Of a stretch of DNA of 64,000 bases, positions 50,689 through 59,726 are shown piece after piece. Within the stretch, counting starts at the first letter, position 1. Each line of letters opens with the position of its first letter. The stretch is from Cloeon dipterum (lineage: Eukaryota; Arthropoda; Insecta; Ephemeroptera; Baetidae): the NCBI RefSeq assembly GCF_949628265.1, contig NC_088787.1, forward strand, positions 35,390,844-35,454,843. The letters are read 5' to 3'. A program made the position numbers and the translations under genes. Below the pieces are notes generated by a model. It was not told the origin of the DNA. It was given only the letters and a program-made list of their open reading frames with translations, and ran no database searches.

Positions 50689-53601
50689 ATGTCCAAAGTG
50701 TTATTGAAGTGGGCCAATTTTGGGTATCAGAGGAGTGAGATTCGAACTGCAATCGTTTTCGGTAATAATCTCGAATAAGCGCATATAATTTGTATAATAT
50801 AGTTTTATTCACAAAATGGCGTGCCATAATAATATATTACTGTTTGGATGTCTTATATGTTTAAAAAACCGATTGGACGGGAAAAACAGAAATTTGAGCT
50901 TTGTCTGTTCATTTTCAATTTGCTTACTTTCAGGCCCAAGTGGAAATAATGTAATTATTGTCCTCGAAAATGGTGAGGTGCTCGCCTTTGGTGAAAATCA
51001 AGATGGGTGTCTTGGAATTGGCGACGAAAAACCAGTGAATGTGCTCATGCGCATTGAGAATTTGTGTGAGCGAAGAATCGAAGGTATATATACAAAGTCG
51101 AAAATATTTTGTTGACACTAATTAATTATGCACAAACCAGCATGTGCAGCGTTTGAATATGCTTTCTACGATGATGGCATAACCGGATTAAAATTCTGCA
51201 TGTTTGCAATTTCTGCATCTGGTTCCGTATTCTCTTGGGGAGAAAATCAATATGGACAGCTTGGATTATCAGAAAACACTAGATGTCACTATAGAGACAC
51301 AAAAAAGCCCACCAAAATTTCAGGCTATTTAGAGCAGAAAAGGGTTGTCCAAGTGGCCTGTGGCGGCAAACATACCCTAGCTTTGACTTCAGAGGGAGAG
51401 GTGAAATTATAATTATTTTGTAAATGACCCATATTTTTCCCTTTCCGTAAATCAGATATACGCTTTCGGTTGGAATTCGAGTGGCCAATTAGGTTTGGGA
51501 ACCAAAGGAAACCAAAGGCTTCCACAGAGGGTTGGCGGACTGCTGGATGGGGAAATTGTAACCTCAGTCGCATGCCAAAAAGAATCTTCATTTGCGCTCC
51601 TACATTCAGGAAAGGTATTTATTACCGTAAACCATCGATTGCGAATTCATTGACAGTATCATATTTAGATTTTTAAGCGCTTCTTAAACTTTCAAATGTT
51701 CGAAGCCGCCAACAGATGGCGCCACCGTAGACTTCCGATTTTAAGACACTTCCGATGCGATTTCAGACTCAATCTAGCTATTGTTCATTCTTCAATTAAT
51801 TTGCTTTTTTTCGACGTGTTGAAAACCAAAATCGGTTCAGCCAATCGCCGTAGAATCGTGAAAAACAATTTTTTGACAAAATATTTTCCAGCGTTTCTAC
51901 GGCAAATGGCTGAACCGATTTTGGTTTTCAGCACGTCAGAAAAAAGGAAATTAATTGAAAAATGCAAAATAGCTGGATTGAGTCTGAAATCGCAGCGGAA
52001 ATGACTTAAAACCGCTTAAATCAAAAATTTTAAGAAAGTCTGTGATTGCGCCATCTGTTGGCGGCTTTGATAACTAAGGGTTTATGCAACTGGTCAACTA
52101 AATTAAGTTATTTGTAATGTTTAATTGCATTTTTAACTTTTTTACAATTCAAAATTCAAATGTTTGCCATTTGCCTGACAAAAAAGATTATTTTTTGTTA
52201 TTATTATAGCTTTCTTAATTGTTCAAGGTTTGCGTTTGGGGTTACAACTACAATGGCAGGTTGGGCTTGGGCCCACCTCCAACTTCATGCTGGGTGGAAT
52301 ATAGTCCCCGCATGGTGACCGGCCTGGAAGGTGTTGTGATTTCCAAAATTGTTTGTGGAACCGAATTCACTCTCGCTTTATCTGACGAAGGGAAGGTTTA
52401 CTCATGGGGAGAAAATAGAATGGCGGGATGCCGGCTGAGAATTGTCAACACACCAACCATCATTTCAACAGAGATGGGAAGGTGAGACGTAATGCTGGGA
52501 TATTTTGTTTTAGCGCAACTAATGTAATTATCTTTCACGCGTACATAGGGTTAAAGATATTGCTGCCACTCATTACGAGAGCCACCCGTGCTCTGCAATC
52601 AATACAAAGAACCGGGTTTACATTTGGGGCAATTGCAATGGTATAAGCAGTATATAGTTTATTGAATGCTTAATGTTACTAAACAAACATTAAAATTAAT
52701 TTTAGGCCAATTGGTTGAGACACCAATGCTCACTTTCTTCTCCTCATTGGACGACGTTTACGCTGTTGCCTATCCTCCAGTGACCTACCAACAATTTCAA
52801 TTGAAAATTATGAAAGATGATGGCAAGAGGAAAGATTCGTTAAATGAACGTCTAAGAAAAGCGTTTGACGATCCCGTCAGATTTTCTATTCACTCTTGGG
52901 TAGCTTTTGTTATATATTTCTCGTTTTTCAGGAAACTGCTGATTATGCATTCATATTCGAGAGCGGGGAGAAAATTCACGTGCACAAGGCTATGCTGAAT
53001 TTCGGCAGCGACGTGTTCAAAAAAAAGTTCCATAGCTATTGGGATGATAGTTCCAAAAAGTATTAACAGTTTTGGTGTAATTTTATCATTTTAATCGTTA
53101 TGAATAATATCTTTCAGGGAGCAGATTGTCAAGGAACACATCAGCTATGAATCTTTCTACGCGTTCCTCAAGTACTTCTACACAGATGAAGTTGATTTCA
53201 CGCCTGAACTTGCTCTTGGTATAAAATAAATTTCGCATTTATTGAGAGAATAATTTTCAATAATATTTCTATTGCAGACGTGTATGCCGTAGCCGACTTC
53301 TATCAGGTGAAGGGTCTGATGAACGAGTGCGAAAAGATCCTCAAATCTGGCCTGACAGTGCAAAACGCTGCAGATGTTTACGAGAAGGCCATCTTTCTTG
53401 GAGCTAAGGTGATATAAATGTTTCAATGTCATTCTCGGCTTTAACTATATTAATCTTCGGATGCAGGACCTGTGCGAGTTCTGCTTTGAATTTTGCAGGG
53501 AGCATTTGGTTGATGTCGTAGACGATTTTGAGACTGATGAATGCAAGAAAAAATTTGTCTTGGAAGTTTTCCGTCGAGCGGCTAATCAAGAGAAAAACTG
53601 A
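50689..53601 (+). CDS. RCC1 and BTB domain-containing protein, gene C (11 exons, 547 aa)
   Basis: Exons: 50689-50761, 50934-51083, 51150-51400, 51456-51614, 52228-52481, 52549-52640, 52706-52875, 52932-53059, 53118-53218, 53278-53408, 53467-53601. All introns are GT-AG and the sum is 1644 bp without a stop. RCC1 blades cover residues about 25-380, with motifs such as VLAFGENQDGCLGIG, SWGENQYGQLGL and VCVWGYNYNGRLGLG. The junction FDDP|ETAD matches FDSPETAD of vertebrate RCBTB1, which fixes the intron 7 splice and rejects read-through of that intron. BTB starts about residue 384 (KIHVHKAML) and BACK fills the end. Exons 1-6 resemble gene B, whereas exons 8-11 resemble gene E, suggesting gene conversion. 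Probably functional. Confidence 0.9.
51697..52098. mobile_element. Foldback/MITE-like element in intron 4 of gene C (one end lost)
   Basis: Same element as at 47081-47513, in the same position of the gene, so it was present before the B-C duplication. Its left end begins directly at TGTTCGAAGCCGCC, and the outer CCAGTTGCATAAACCCTAAG is missing together with adjoining intron sequence, a deletion of about 60 bp relative to B. The right end (TAAGGGTTTATGCAACTGG) is intact. Confidence 0.75.
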
Positions 53602-53642
53602 TGGAATGCTTTTTTTCCATTGACTAATTGTCATGTGCTATG

Positions 53643-53663
53643 CATGTATTAAAAAAATACATG
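53643..53663 (+). other. 3' UTR hairpin of gene C
   Basis: CATGTATT and AATACATG form a perfect 8-bp stem around a 5-nt A-rich loop, 42 bp after the stop codon. Identical in E (58774-58794) and B. Confidence 0.55.
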
Positions 53664-53697
53664 TTTTAAAGTTTTAGTGTGGCAAAATATCAAGCTC

Positions 53698-53703
53698 AAT
53701 AAA
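53698..53703 (+). promoter_or_regulatory. Polyadenylation signal of gene C
   Basis: AATAAA 97 bp downstream of the stop codon, in the context AAGCTCAATAAAATTTG shared with B and E. Confidence 0.7.
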
Positions 53704-54074
53704 ATTTGATTTTATGAGAATTCTTTTCTTTGATTAGCATAACTATTCATTCATCAGGTACGACGCCTACCTGGAGCACTGAATCAAAGCGATCCTGCAA
53801 CAATTTAAATCAAATTTTTGTCCTGCACATTATTTTAAAATATCCACAGCAACAAGAAAATAGTACAATTTCCTCCTCCCACTAAAATCTCAATCTTCAT
53901 AATTTATTATTACCCAGATGCCGGCGTATTAAAGGGAGAGGAGACACGCGTTCAATCTGATTATATAATATCATTGTCAAATATGTATCAAATCTAATTA
54001 AATACAGCCCTTGCGTTATTCAGAAGGAGACAGTTCAGATATTATCCAACAAAAATAAGTCTTCTGCAAGGTCA

Positions 54075-54108
54075 CAGTTTTAATCAGGACGCAGTTTTAA
54101 TTAGGCTA
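54075..54108 (+). repeat. Satellite-like motif at the edge of the inverted repeat
   Basis: AGGTCACAGTTTTAATCAGG followed by ACGCAGTTTTAATTAGG. The first part overlaps the last bases of the palindrome arm, and GTTTTAATCAG and GTTTTAATTAGG match the isolated monomer at 49556-49592. A weaker version (TTTAATAAGGTTGCATTTTTAATCAG) lies at about 54466-54492. Confidence 0.5.
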
Positions 54109-54499
54109 ACCTTAAGAATTTTTTAGAAGCGCTTTGTAATTTTTTGAGAAAATTAGCTGGAAAGTTACCCATGCTTTTCAAATGGTAATGTCTGTCTCCT
54201 TACTTGAAATTCGATTTTATTTCAAAAGCAAGAGTTTGCCAAATTACACCGTTGGACAGATCTCGACGAGAGGAATCGGAATATATGCCACGAAAATATG
54301 TTCGAGCACTGTAAGTTTTGGAGAAAATTGGCAAAATTTGAATTTTTATTGTAGGAAGGTCCTCTTTTTGTTATTGCAGGTTGTTGAACAAATTGTTTAT
54401 CGATTAATTGTTTATGGCATCCAACAATTCATATAATGTTCAATTGTTGCCCAGTATCATTCCACTTTAATAAGGTTGCATTTTTAATCAGCTTGAGAT

Positions 54500-54810
54500 C
54501 GACCGATGCATCATTCACTCTGCTCCCATCTTATATGCTATCCTGGCACTTTTTTGCTTACTGTGTGCCTTGTGGGTTGTATTAAAGAATCAATCGATCG
54601 ACAAGCATAAGTAGAAAAAATGGTTGAAATAGTAATTTTGTGCTCGAGCGAAAATTAAAAACAATTACTCTTTAATATTTCCTTACTATAATATTTTGTT
54701 TGAAATTATCTTCAACATTTTATAATGTTGGTTTTGAATTGGCATTAATTATTTATAAAGTTTAAACCATCTGCCTCGGTTTTGTGTCACGTTTATTGGG
54801 TGTTTTCAAC
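54500..54810 (+). repeat. Dispersed non-coding repeat, copy 1
   Basis: The stretch with CTATCCTGGCACTTTT, TGTGTGCCTTGTGGGTTG and GAGCGAAAATTAAAAA is matched at 62925-63140. The following part, from TTTGTTTGAAATTATCTTC to TTTTCAACGGCCTC, is matched at 62470-62640, in the same orientation. The two parts are in swapped order in the right-hand locus. Nature unknown; a degraded transposon is possible. Confidence 0.55.
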
Positions 54811-54975
54811 GGCCTCAGGCAGCACAATAGGCGGCGCCTCCATTGGCGCCACACACGCGGCACATCAAACTGCGACGGCGGTTCTAACGCCACAATAATT
54901 TGTGCCGCCGGTGCAACTTGCAGCGCTGGCGACAGAACAGACGGCGCCATTGCCGGCGGCGCCTCAAGCAGCTAA
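54800..54975 (+). other. GC-rich patch with GGCGCC-type repeats
   Basis: Dense in GGCGCC, GCCGCC and CGGCGG, in strong contrast with the AT-rich surroundings. Frames of about 62 codons are open on both strands (54784-54975 plus, 54762-54950 minus), as expected for GC-rich DNA. There is no family match and no splice-supported model. Confidence 0.35.
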
Positions 54976-55891
54976 AAGGGGGCATCATATCCATATCACA
55001 TGCGTCGCCTGCGTGAAATTTCGCGACTGATCGTCTAGTGCTCGATCAAAGCGTCTCGCGCAACCAAAATCATGATGAATTATTCCTTAAAGATAAGAAA
55101 ATAATCGGATTTTGTCGCGAATTGCAATAAAATTGATTCAATGCAAAGATAATCTCGTAAACTTTTTTATGGCGGTGACCCTACGAGAACAGCTCGATCA
55201 AAGCCAATGTGATATCGTGTCATTTTGACTTTATTTCACTTCGTAAAATAAATGTATATGCTTTTATCATCTAAGCTAAAGCAGGCTATAACCACGATTT
55301 TTTTATATTATTCTAGCGAGCTGTTTTCCTATTTCAGCGTGATTGCAGCGCACGCACGCACGGACGAAAGAGAAAGTGATCTGAAACTATTTTGCATATA
55401 CGTGCCATATTAAATCCAAAAGTTTCATAGATTTTGTTGCTCTATTTACGTAAATTAGGAAAATTTATTTATTCTTTCAAAGAAGGTCATCGATCGTTTA
55501 CCCAAGTAACATTCCAATTTTTGATCCCAACTATAAGTACTAACTTGAGCTACTCAACAAATCCGTCCCGCCAATATTTTGATTAAATTACAAACTTGCG
55601 AAAACAGTTACCCCTCATAGTGGACCTTTTTTCAAAGTAGTACGACTATTAACAACAGTAACGACTGTAAGCAAATCTTTTTCCCTCCGACGAGAGTAAG
55701 AGAAATTACTAGCGCTAGTGTCGCTTCGTTAGATTATTTTGACAGTACGTATAGTGCTGCCACGACGTAGAAATCTGATCCTGAAGCAGACAGCCAGACA
55801 GACATCACCAAAAAATGTTTTTGACTATCGATATAAATCGATATATACCGTCTGAAAAATATCGATGTTAAAATATCGTCCTAAATAACCT

Positions 55892-55990
55892 GGGGCGGAT
55901 CACGGCAACGCAAATGGCAACGCTGGGCATAAGGCAAGCATTGTACAGTGTTTCAAGGTCGCGCTAAAAAACGGTGCCGTGATCCGCCCC
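55892..55990. mobile_element. 99-bp element with perfect 16-bp terminal inverted repeats
   Basis: GGGGCGGATCACGGCA (55892-55907) is the exact reverse complement of TGCCGTGATCCGCCCC (55975-55990). The element is GC-rich and lies inside an AT-rich ATCGATA-type stretch. CCT borders both ends and could be a 3-bp target duplication. The surrounding interval of roughly 270 bp (about 55805-56075) is absent from the 5' flanks of B and C. A short non-autonomous transposon is the simplest reading. Confidence 0.6.
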
Positions 55991-56059
55991 CCTATGTTTA
56001 GCCACAAAAAACATCGATAAATATCGTCAGAAAAAATATCAATATTCAATATCGATTTT

Positions 56060-56135
56060 TATTTGGCCATGTCTGGCAGACACAGTCGTCACAGTCAGAG
56101 TCAGATACAGACAGACATTAGACAGACGACACTGC
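56060..56135 (+). repeat. Short CAGACA-rich simple repeat
   Basis: Irregular repeats of CAGACA, CAGTCA and similar in the 5' flank of gene E. The equivalent area upstream of B and C holds a CAGCAG/CAGACAGACGG tract. Confidence 0.4.
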
Positions 56136-56210
56136 ATAACTCCGCGTGTGCATTACAATTCTTGTCTTGATCTTGATCTTGATCAAAATCCTAGATCATC
56201 TTGGTTCGCC

Positions 56211-58723
56211 ATGTCCAAATTGTTAGTGAAGTGGGCCAATTTCGGGTATCAGAGGCGTGAGATTCGTACTGCAATCGTTTTTGGTGTGTAATAATCATAA
56301 TATCGAATAAGTATTATAGTTTTATTCAAAACGTATGCATCGCATCTTTTATTGTTTGGATTTCTTATTTGTTTAAAAAACCGGTTGGACGGGAGAACAG
56401 AAATTTAAGCATTTTCTGTTTAATATCAATATCCTCATTTTCAGGCCCAAACGGAAAAAATGTCATTATTGTCCTCGAAAATGATGAGGTGCTTGCCTTT
56501 GGTGAAAATCAAGATGGTTGTCTTGGTGCTGGTGTCGAAGGTGAAGTGAAAGTGCTCAAGCGCATTGAGAATTTGTGTGACCGAAGAATCGAAGGTATAA
56601 GCGTCGAAAATATTTGTTGATAATTTATTAATTATGCACAACTGCATGTTACAGGGTTTGAATGTGCTAATAGCCTCGACAGAAAATTCAGCATTTTTGC
56701 CATCTCAGGATCTGGTTCCGTGTTCTCTTGGGGAGAAAATGGCTATGGACAGCTTGGATTAGGAACCATAGAATACACCAAAGTGCCCACCAAAATTTTA
56801 GGCTCTCTAAAAGAGGAAAGGGTTGTCCAAGTGGCCTGTGGTGGTTATCATACACTAGCTTTGACGTCAGAGGGAGTGGTAAAATTAAAAATACGTTTTG
56901 TAAATAATCCATTCTATTCAATCTCCATTAATCAGGTATACGCTTTCGGTCGTAACAGTAATGGAGAATTAGGATTGGGGAATGCAGCAGACGACCACTA
57001 TTTGCTTCCACAAAAGGTTGGCGGACTGCTGGACGGGAGAATTGTAACCTCAGTTGCATGCCAAATTCTCTCTTCTTTTGCGCTACTACATACAGGAAAG
57101 GTATCTATTTCCATAACCAACCATCGATTGCGAATTCTCATTGTCAATATTATAATTAGATTTTTAAGGACTTCTTAAACTATCAGTGGAATCTATATAA
57201 TATACTTATTAGGATTATAATGCTGAAATGAAATTTGTGTTACATATTAGATAAGTTATTTACAACGTTCAATTGCGTTAATAATTTTCTTGCCGTTCAA
57301 AATTCTAATGTTTGCTCTTTATTGCCTAACAAAAGATTTTTTTATTATTTTAAATGTCTTAATTGTTCAAGATTTGCGCATGGGGTTACTGCGGAAATGG
57401 CAGGTTGGGTTTTACTTCAACTACAAATAACAAACGGATTCCCTGCATGGTGAACAGCTTGGAAAGAGTCGTGATTTCCCAAATCGTCTGTGGACTCCGT
57501 TTCACTCTCGCTTTATCTGACGACGGAATAATTTACTCATGGGGAAATAACGATATAGGCCAGTTGGGGAATGGGACTACCGAGCGTGGCATGAGTCCAA
57601 CCATCATTTCAGCAGAAATGGGAAGGTGAGACGTAATGCTGGGATTTTTTGTTTTAGCGCAACTAATGTAATCACGCTTATATATAGGGTTAGGGAAATT
57701 GCTGCCACTCGTTTCGGGAGCCACCCGTGCTCTGCAATCAATACAAAGAACCGAGTTTACATTTGGGGCAATTGCAATGGTATAAGTATAATTCATTTAA
57801 TGCTTATATGCTAATAGCATTAACGTTAAAATTTAATTTCAGACCAAATTGTTCAAAATCCAATGCTCACTTCCTTCTCGTCTTTGGATGAAGTTTATAC
57901 TGTGTTCTGTCCTCAAGTGACCTACCAACGATTTCAATCGAAAATTACGAGAGATAGCATGAGAAAAGATTCGTTAAATGAACGTCTAAGACAAGCGTTT
58001 GACGATCCCGTAAGATTTTCTATTCACTCTTGGGTAGCTTTTGTTATATATTTCTCGTTTTTCAGGAAACTGCTGATTATGCATTCATATTCGAGGGCGG
58101 GGAGAAAATTCACGTGCACAAGGCTATGCTGAATTTCGGCAGCGACGTGTTCAAAAAAAAGTTCCTTTGCAATTGGGATGATAGTTGCAAAAAGTATTAA
58201 CAGTTTTGGTGTAATTTTATCATTTTAATCGTTTTGAATAATATCTTTCAGGGAGCAGATTGTCAAGGAACACATCAGCTATGAATCTTTCTACGCGTTC
58301 CTCAAGTACTTCTACACAGATGAAGTTGATTTCACGCCTGAACTTGCTCTTGGTATAAAATTAATTTCGCATTTAGAGAATAATTTTCAATAATATTTCT
58401 ATTGCAGACGTGTATGCCGTAGCGGACTTCTATCAGGTGAAGGGTCTGATGAACGAGTGCGAAAAGATCCTCAAATCTGGCCTGACAGTGCAAAACGCTG
58501 CAGATGTTTACGAGAAGGCCATCTTGCTTGAAGCTAAGGTGATATAAATGTTTCAATGTCATTCTCGGCTTTAACTATATTTAATCTTCGGATGCAGGAC
58601 CTGTGCGAGTTCTGCTTTGAATTTTGCAGGGAGCATTTGATTGATGTCGTAGACGATTTTGAGACTGATGAATGCAAGAAAGAATTTGTCTTGGAAGTTT
58701 TCCGTCGAGCGGCTAATCAATAG
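56211..58723 (+). CDS. RCC1 and BTB domain-containing protein, gene E (11 exons, 536 aa)
   Basis: Exons: 56211-56283, 56445-56594, 56655-56878, 56936-57100, 57372-57625, 57688-57779, 57843-58009, 58066-58193, 58252-58352, 58408-58538, 58598-58723. All are GT-AG and the sum is 1611 bp with no internal stop. Exon 3 is 27 bp shorter than in B and C. RCC1 motifs include SWGENGYGQLGLG and YSWGNNDIGQLGNG. The DDP|ETAD junction and KIHVHK mark the BTB domain, followed by BACK. The last exon ends at TAG, where B and C read GAG, so the protein loses its final three residues. This is unlikely to matter. Intron 4 lacks the foldback element present in B and C. Neighbouring pseudogene D converges on it tail to tail. 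Probably functional. Confidence 0.88.
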
Positions 58724-58773
58724 AAAAACTGATGGAATGCTTTTTTCAATGACTTTTATTGTCATGTGCTATG

Positions 58774-58834
58774 CATGTATTAAAAAAATACATGTTTTAA
58801 ATTTTTAGTGTGGCAAAATATCAAGCTCAATAAA
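58774..58834 (+). promoter_or_regulatory. 3' UTR hairpin and polyadenylation signal of gene E
   Basis: The CATGTATT/AATACATG hairpin at 58774-58794 is followed by AATAAA at 58829-58834, in the same arrangement and spacing as after B and C. Confidence 0.6.
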
Positions 58835-59726
58835 ATTTGATTTTATGAGAATTCTTTTCTTTAATTAGCATAACTATTCATTCATCAGGTACGACGCCTA
58901 CCTGGAGCACTGAATCAAAGCGATCCTGCAACAATTTAAATCAAACTCTTGTCCTGCACATTATTTTAAAATATCCACAGCAACAAGAAAATAGTACAAT
59001 TTCCTCCCACTAAAATCTCAATCTTCATAATTATTTATTAATTACCCAGATGCTGGCGTACTAAAAAAAGGGGAGGCACGCGTTCAATCTGATTATATAA
59101 TATCACTGTCAAATATGAATCAAAACCTAATTAAATACAGCCCTTGCGTTATTCACAAGTAGACAGTTCAGATATTATCCACCAAAAATAAGTCTTTTGC
59201 AAGGTCAGGAGACTTATTGGCCAATCTCGGCAGGAGATAATTTCATTTGGTAGCAAAAAACGATACGATTTCTCAATAATCCATGTAAAACAAATTGTTA
59301 ATTTTAGCCAGGCTCTTTAAAACTTATATTTTGCTGGCTTTTAGGTGTAAATAAGAAAATGCAATAATTTAAGCACGTAAAATTTAAGGTGAACTATTTT
59401 CGCAATTTTGTCATTTAATAACAAAAACTGTTACAGAAGTTTACAATAAAACGCAATTACTAGCGTTAATTAATGTTTTATTTAGAAAAAAAACGCAATT
59501 TCTCAAAAGCCATTACAAGTTAATTCATTATTTAGTGGCTTTTATTCCTGTGAGACTTTGTGTTGGACATAAATTTAATTCTTCCAGTAACAGATGACTG
59601 TCATGAACAGGAAATATGCAATAGCAAAATATATACACAGATTTCATGAACAAAAATGATAGGAAAAAATTTACAGCATGTTTTGAATACATGCATAGCA
59701 CAATCGACTAAAGAAAAACTACTCCA
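58835..59726. other. Tail-to-tail intergenic region between E and pseudogene D
   Basis: No gene is seen. It mirrors 44559-45475 in reverse complement, including an AATAAA for D (59541-59546, minus strand) inside GGAATAAAAGCCACTAA. Confidence 0.7.

Larger units (their letters stand above)
50014..54074 (-). repeat. Right arm of the 4.1-kb inverted repeat (contains gene C)
   Basis: Reverse complement of 45091-49205. It begins at TTGCATAAATTAGGAAAATTT and ends at TCTGCAAGGTCA. Immediately beyond the end lies a satellite-like motif (54075-54108). Confidence 0.85.
54109..55000. other. Intergenic region without a recognised gene
   Basis: 54109-54460 is AT-rich with only a weak 84-codon frame (54182-54436) that I do not believe. 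54500-54810 is related to 62470-62650 and 62925-63140 (shared TATCCTGGCACTTTT, TTTCAACGGCCTC and TGCTTACTGTGTGCC-type stretches). 54800-54975 is a GC-rich patch, described separately. Confidence 0.55.

Noticed and set aside
51696..52004. 102-codon frame in intron 4 of gene C (and its mirror at 47262-47489)
   Set aside because: It lies inside the foldback element, and its complement is also open because the element is an inverted repeat. No transposase motif is seen.
52666..52998. 110-codon frame reading from exon 7 of gene C through to the BTB exon
   Set aside because: The stretch VRFSIHSW...SFFR is intron 7. A GT donor after FDDP and an AG acceptor before ETAD restore the BTB frame and match vertebrate RCBTB1. 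Read through, the BTB exon is out of frame.
54182..54436. 84-codon frame, including a short MPRKYVRA-like peptide in another frame before a GTAAGT donor near 54311
   Set aside because: The short peptide recalls the start of pogo-type transposases, but the following candidate exon runs into a stop within a few codons and nothing else in the region supports a transposase.
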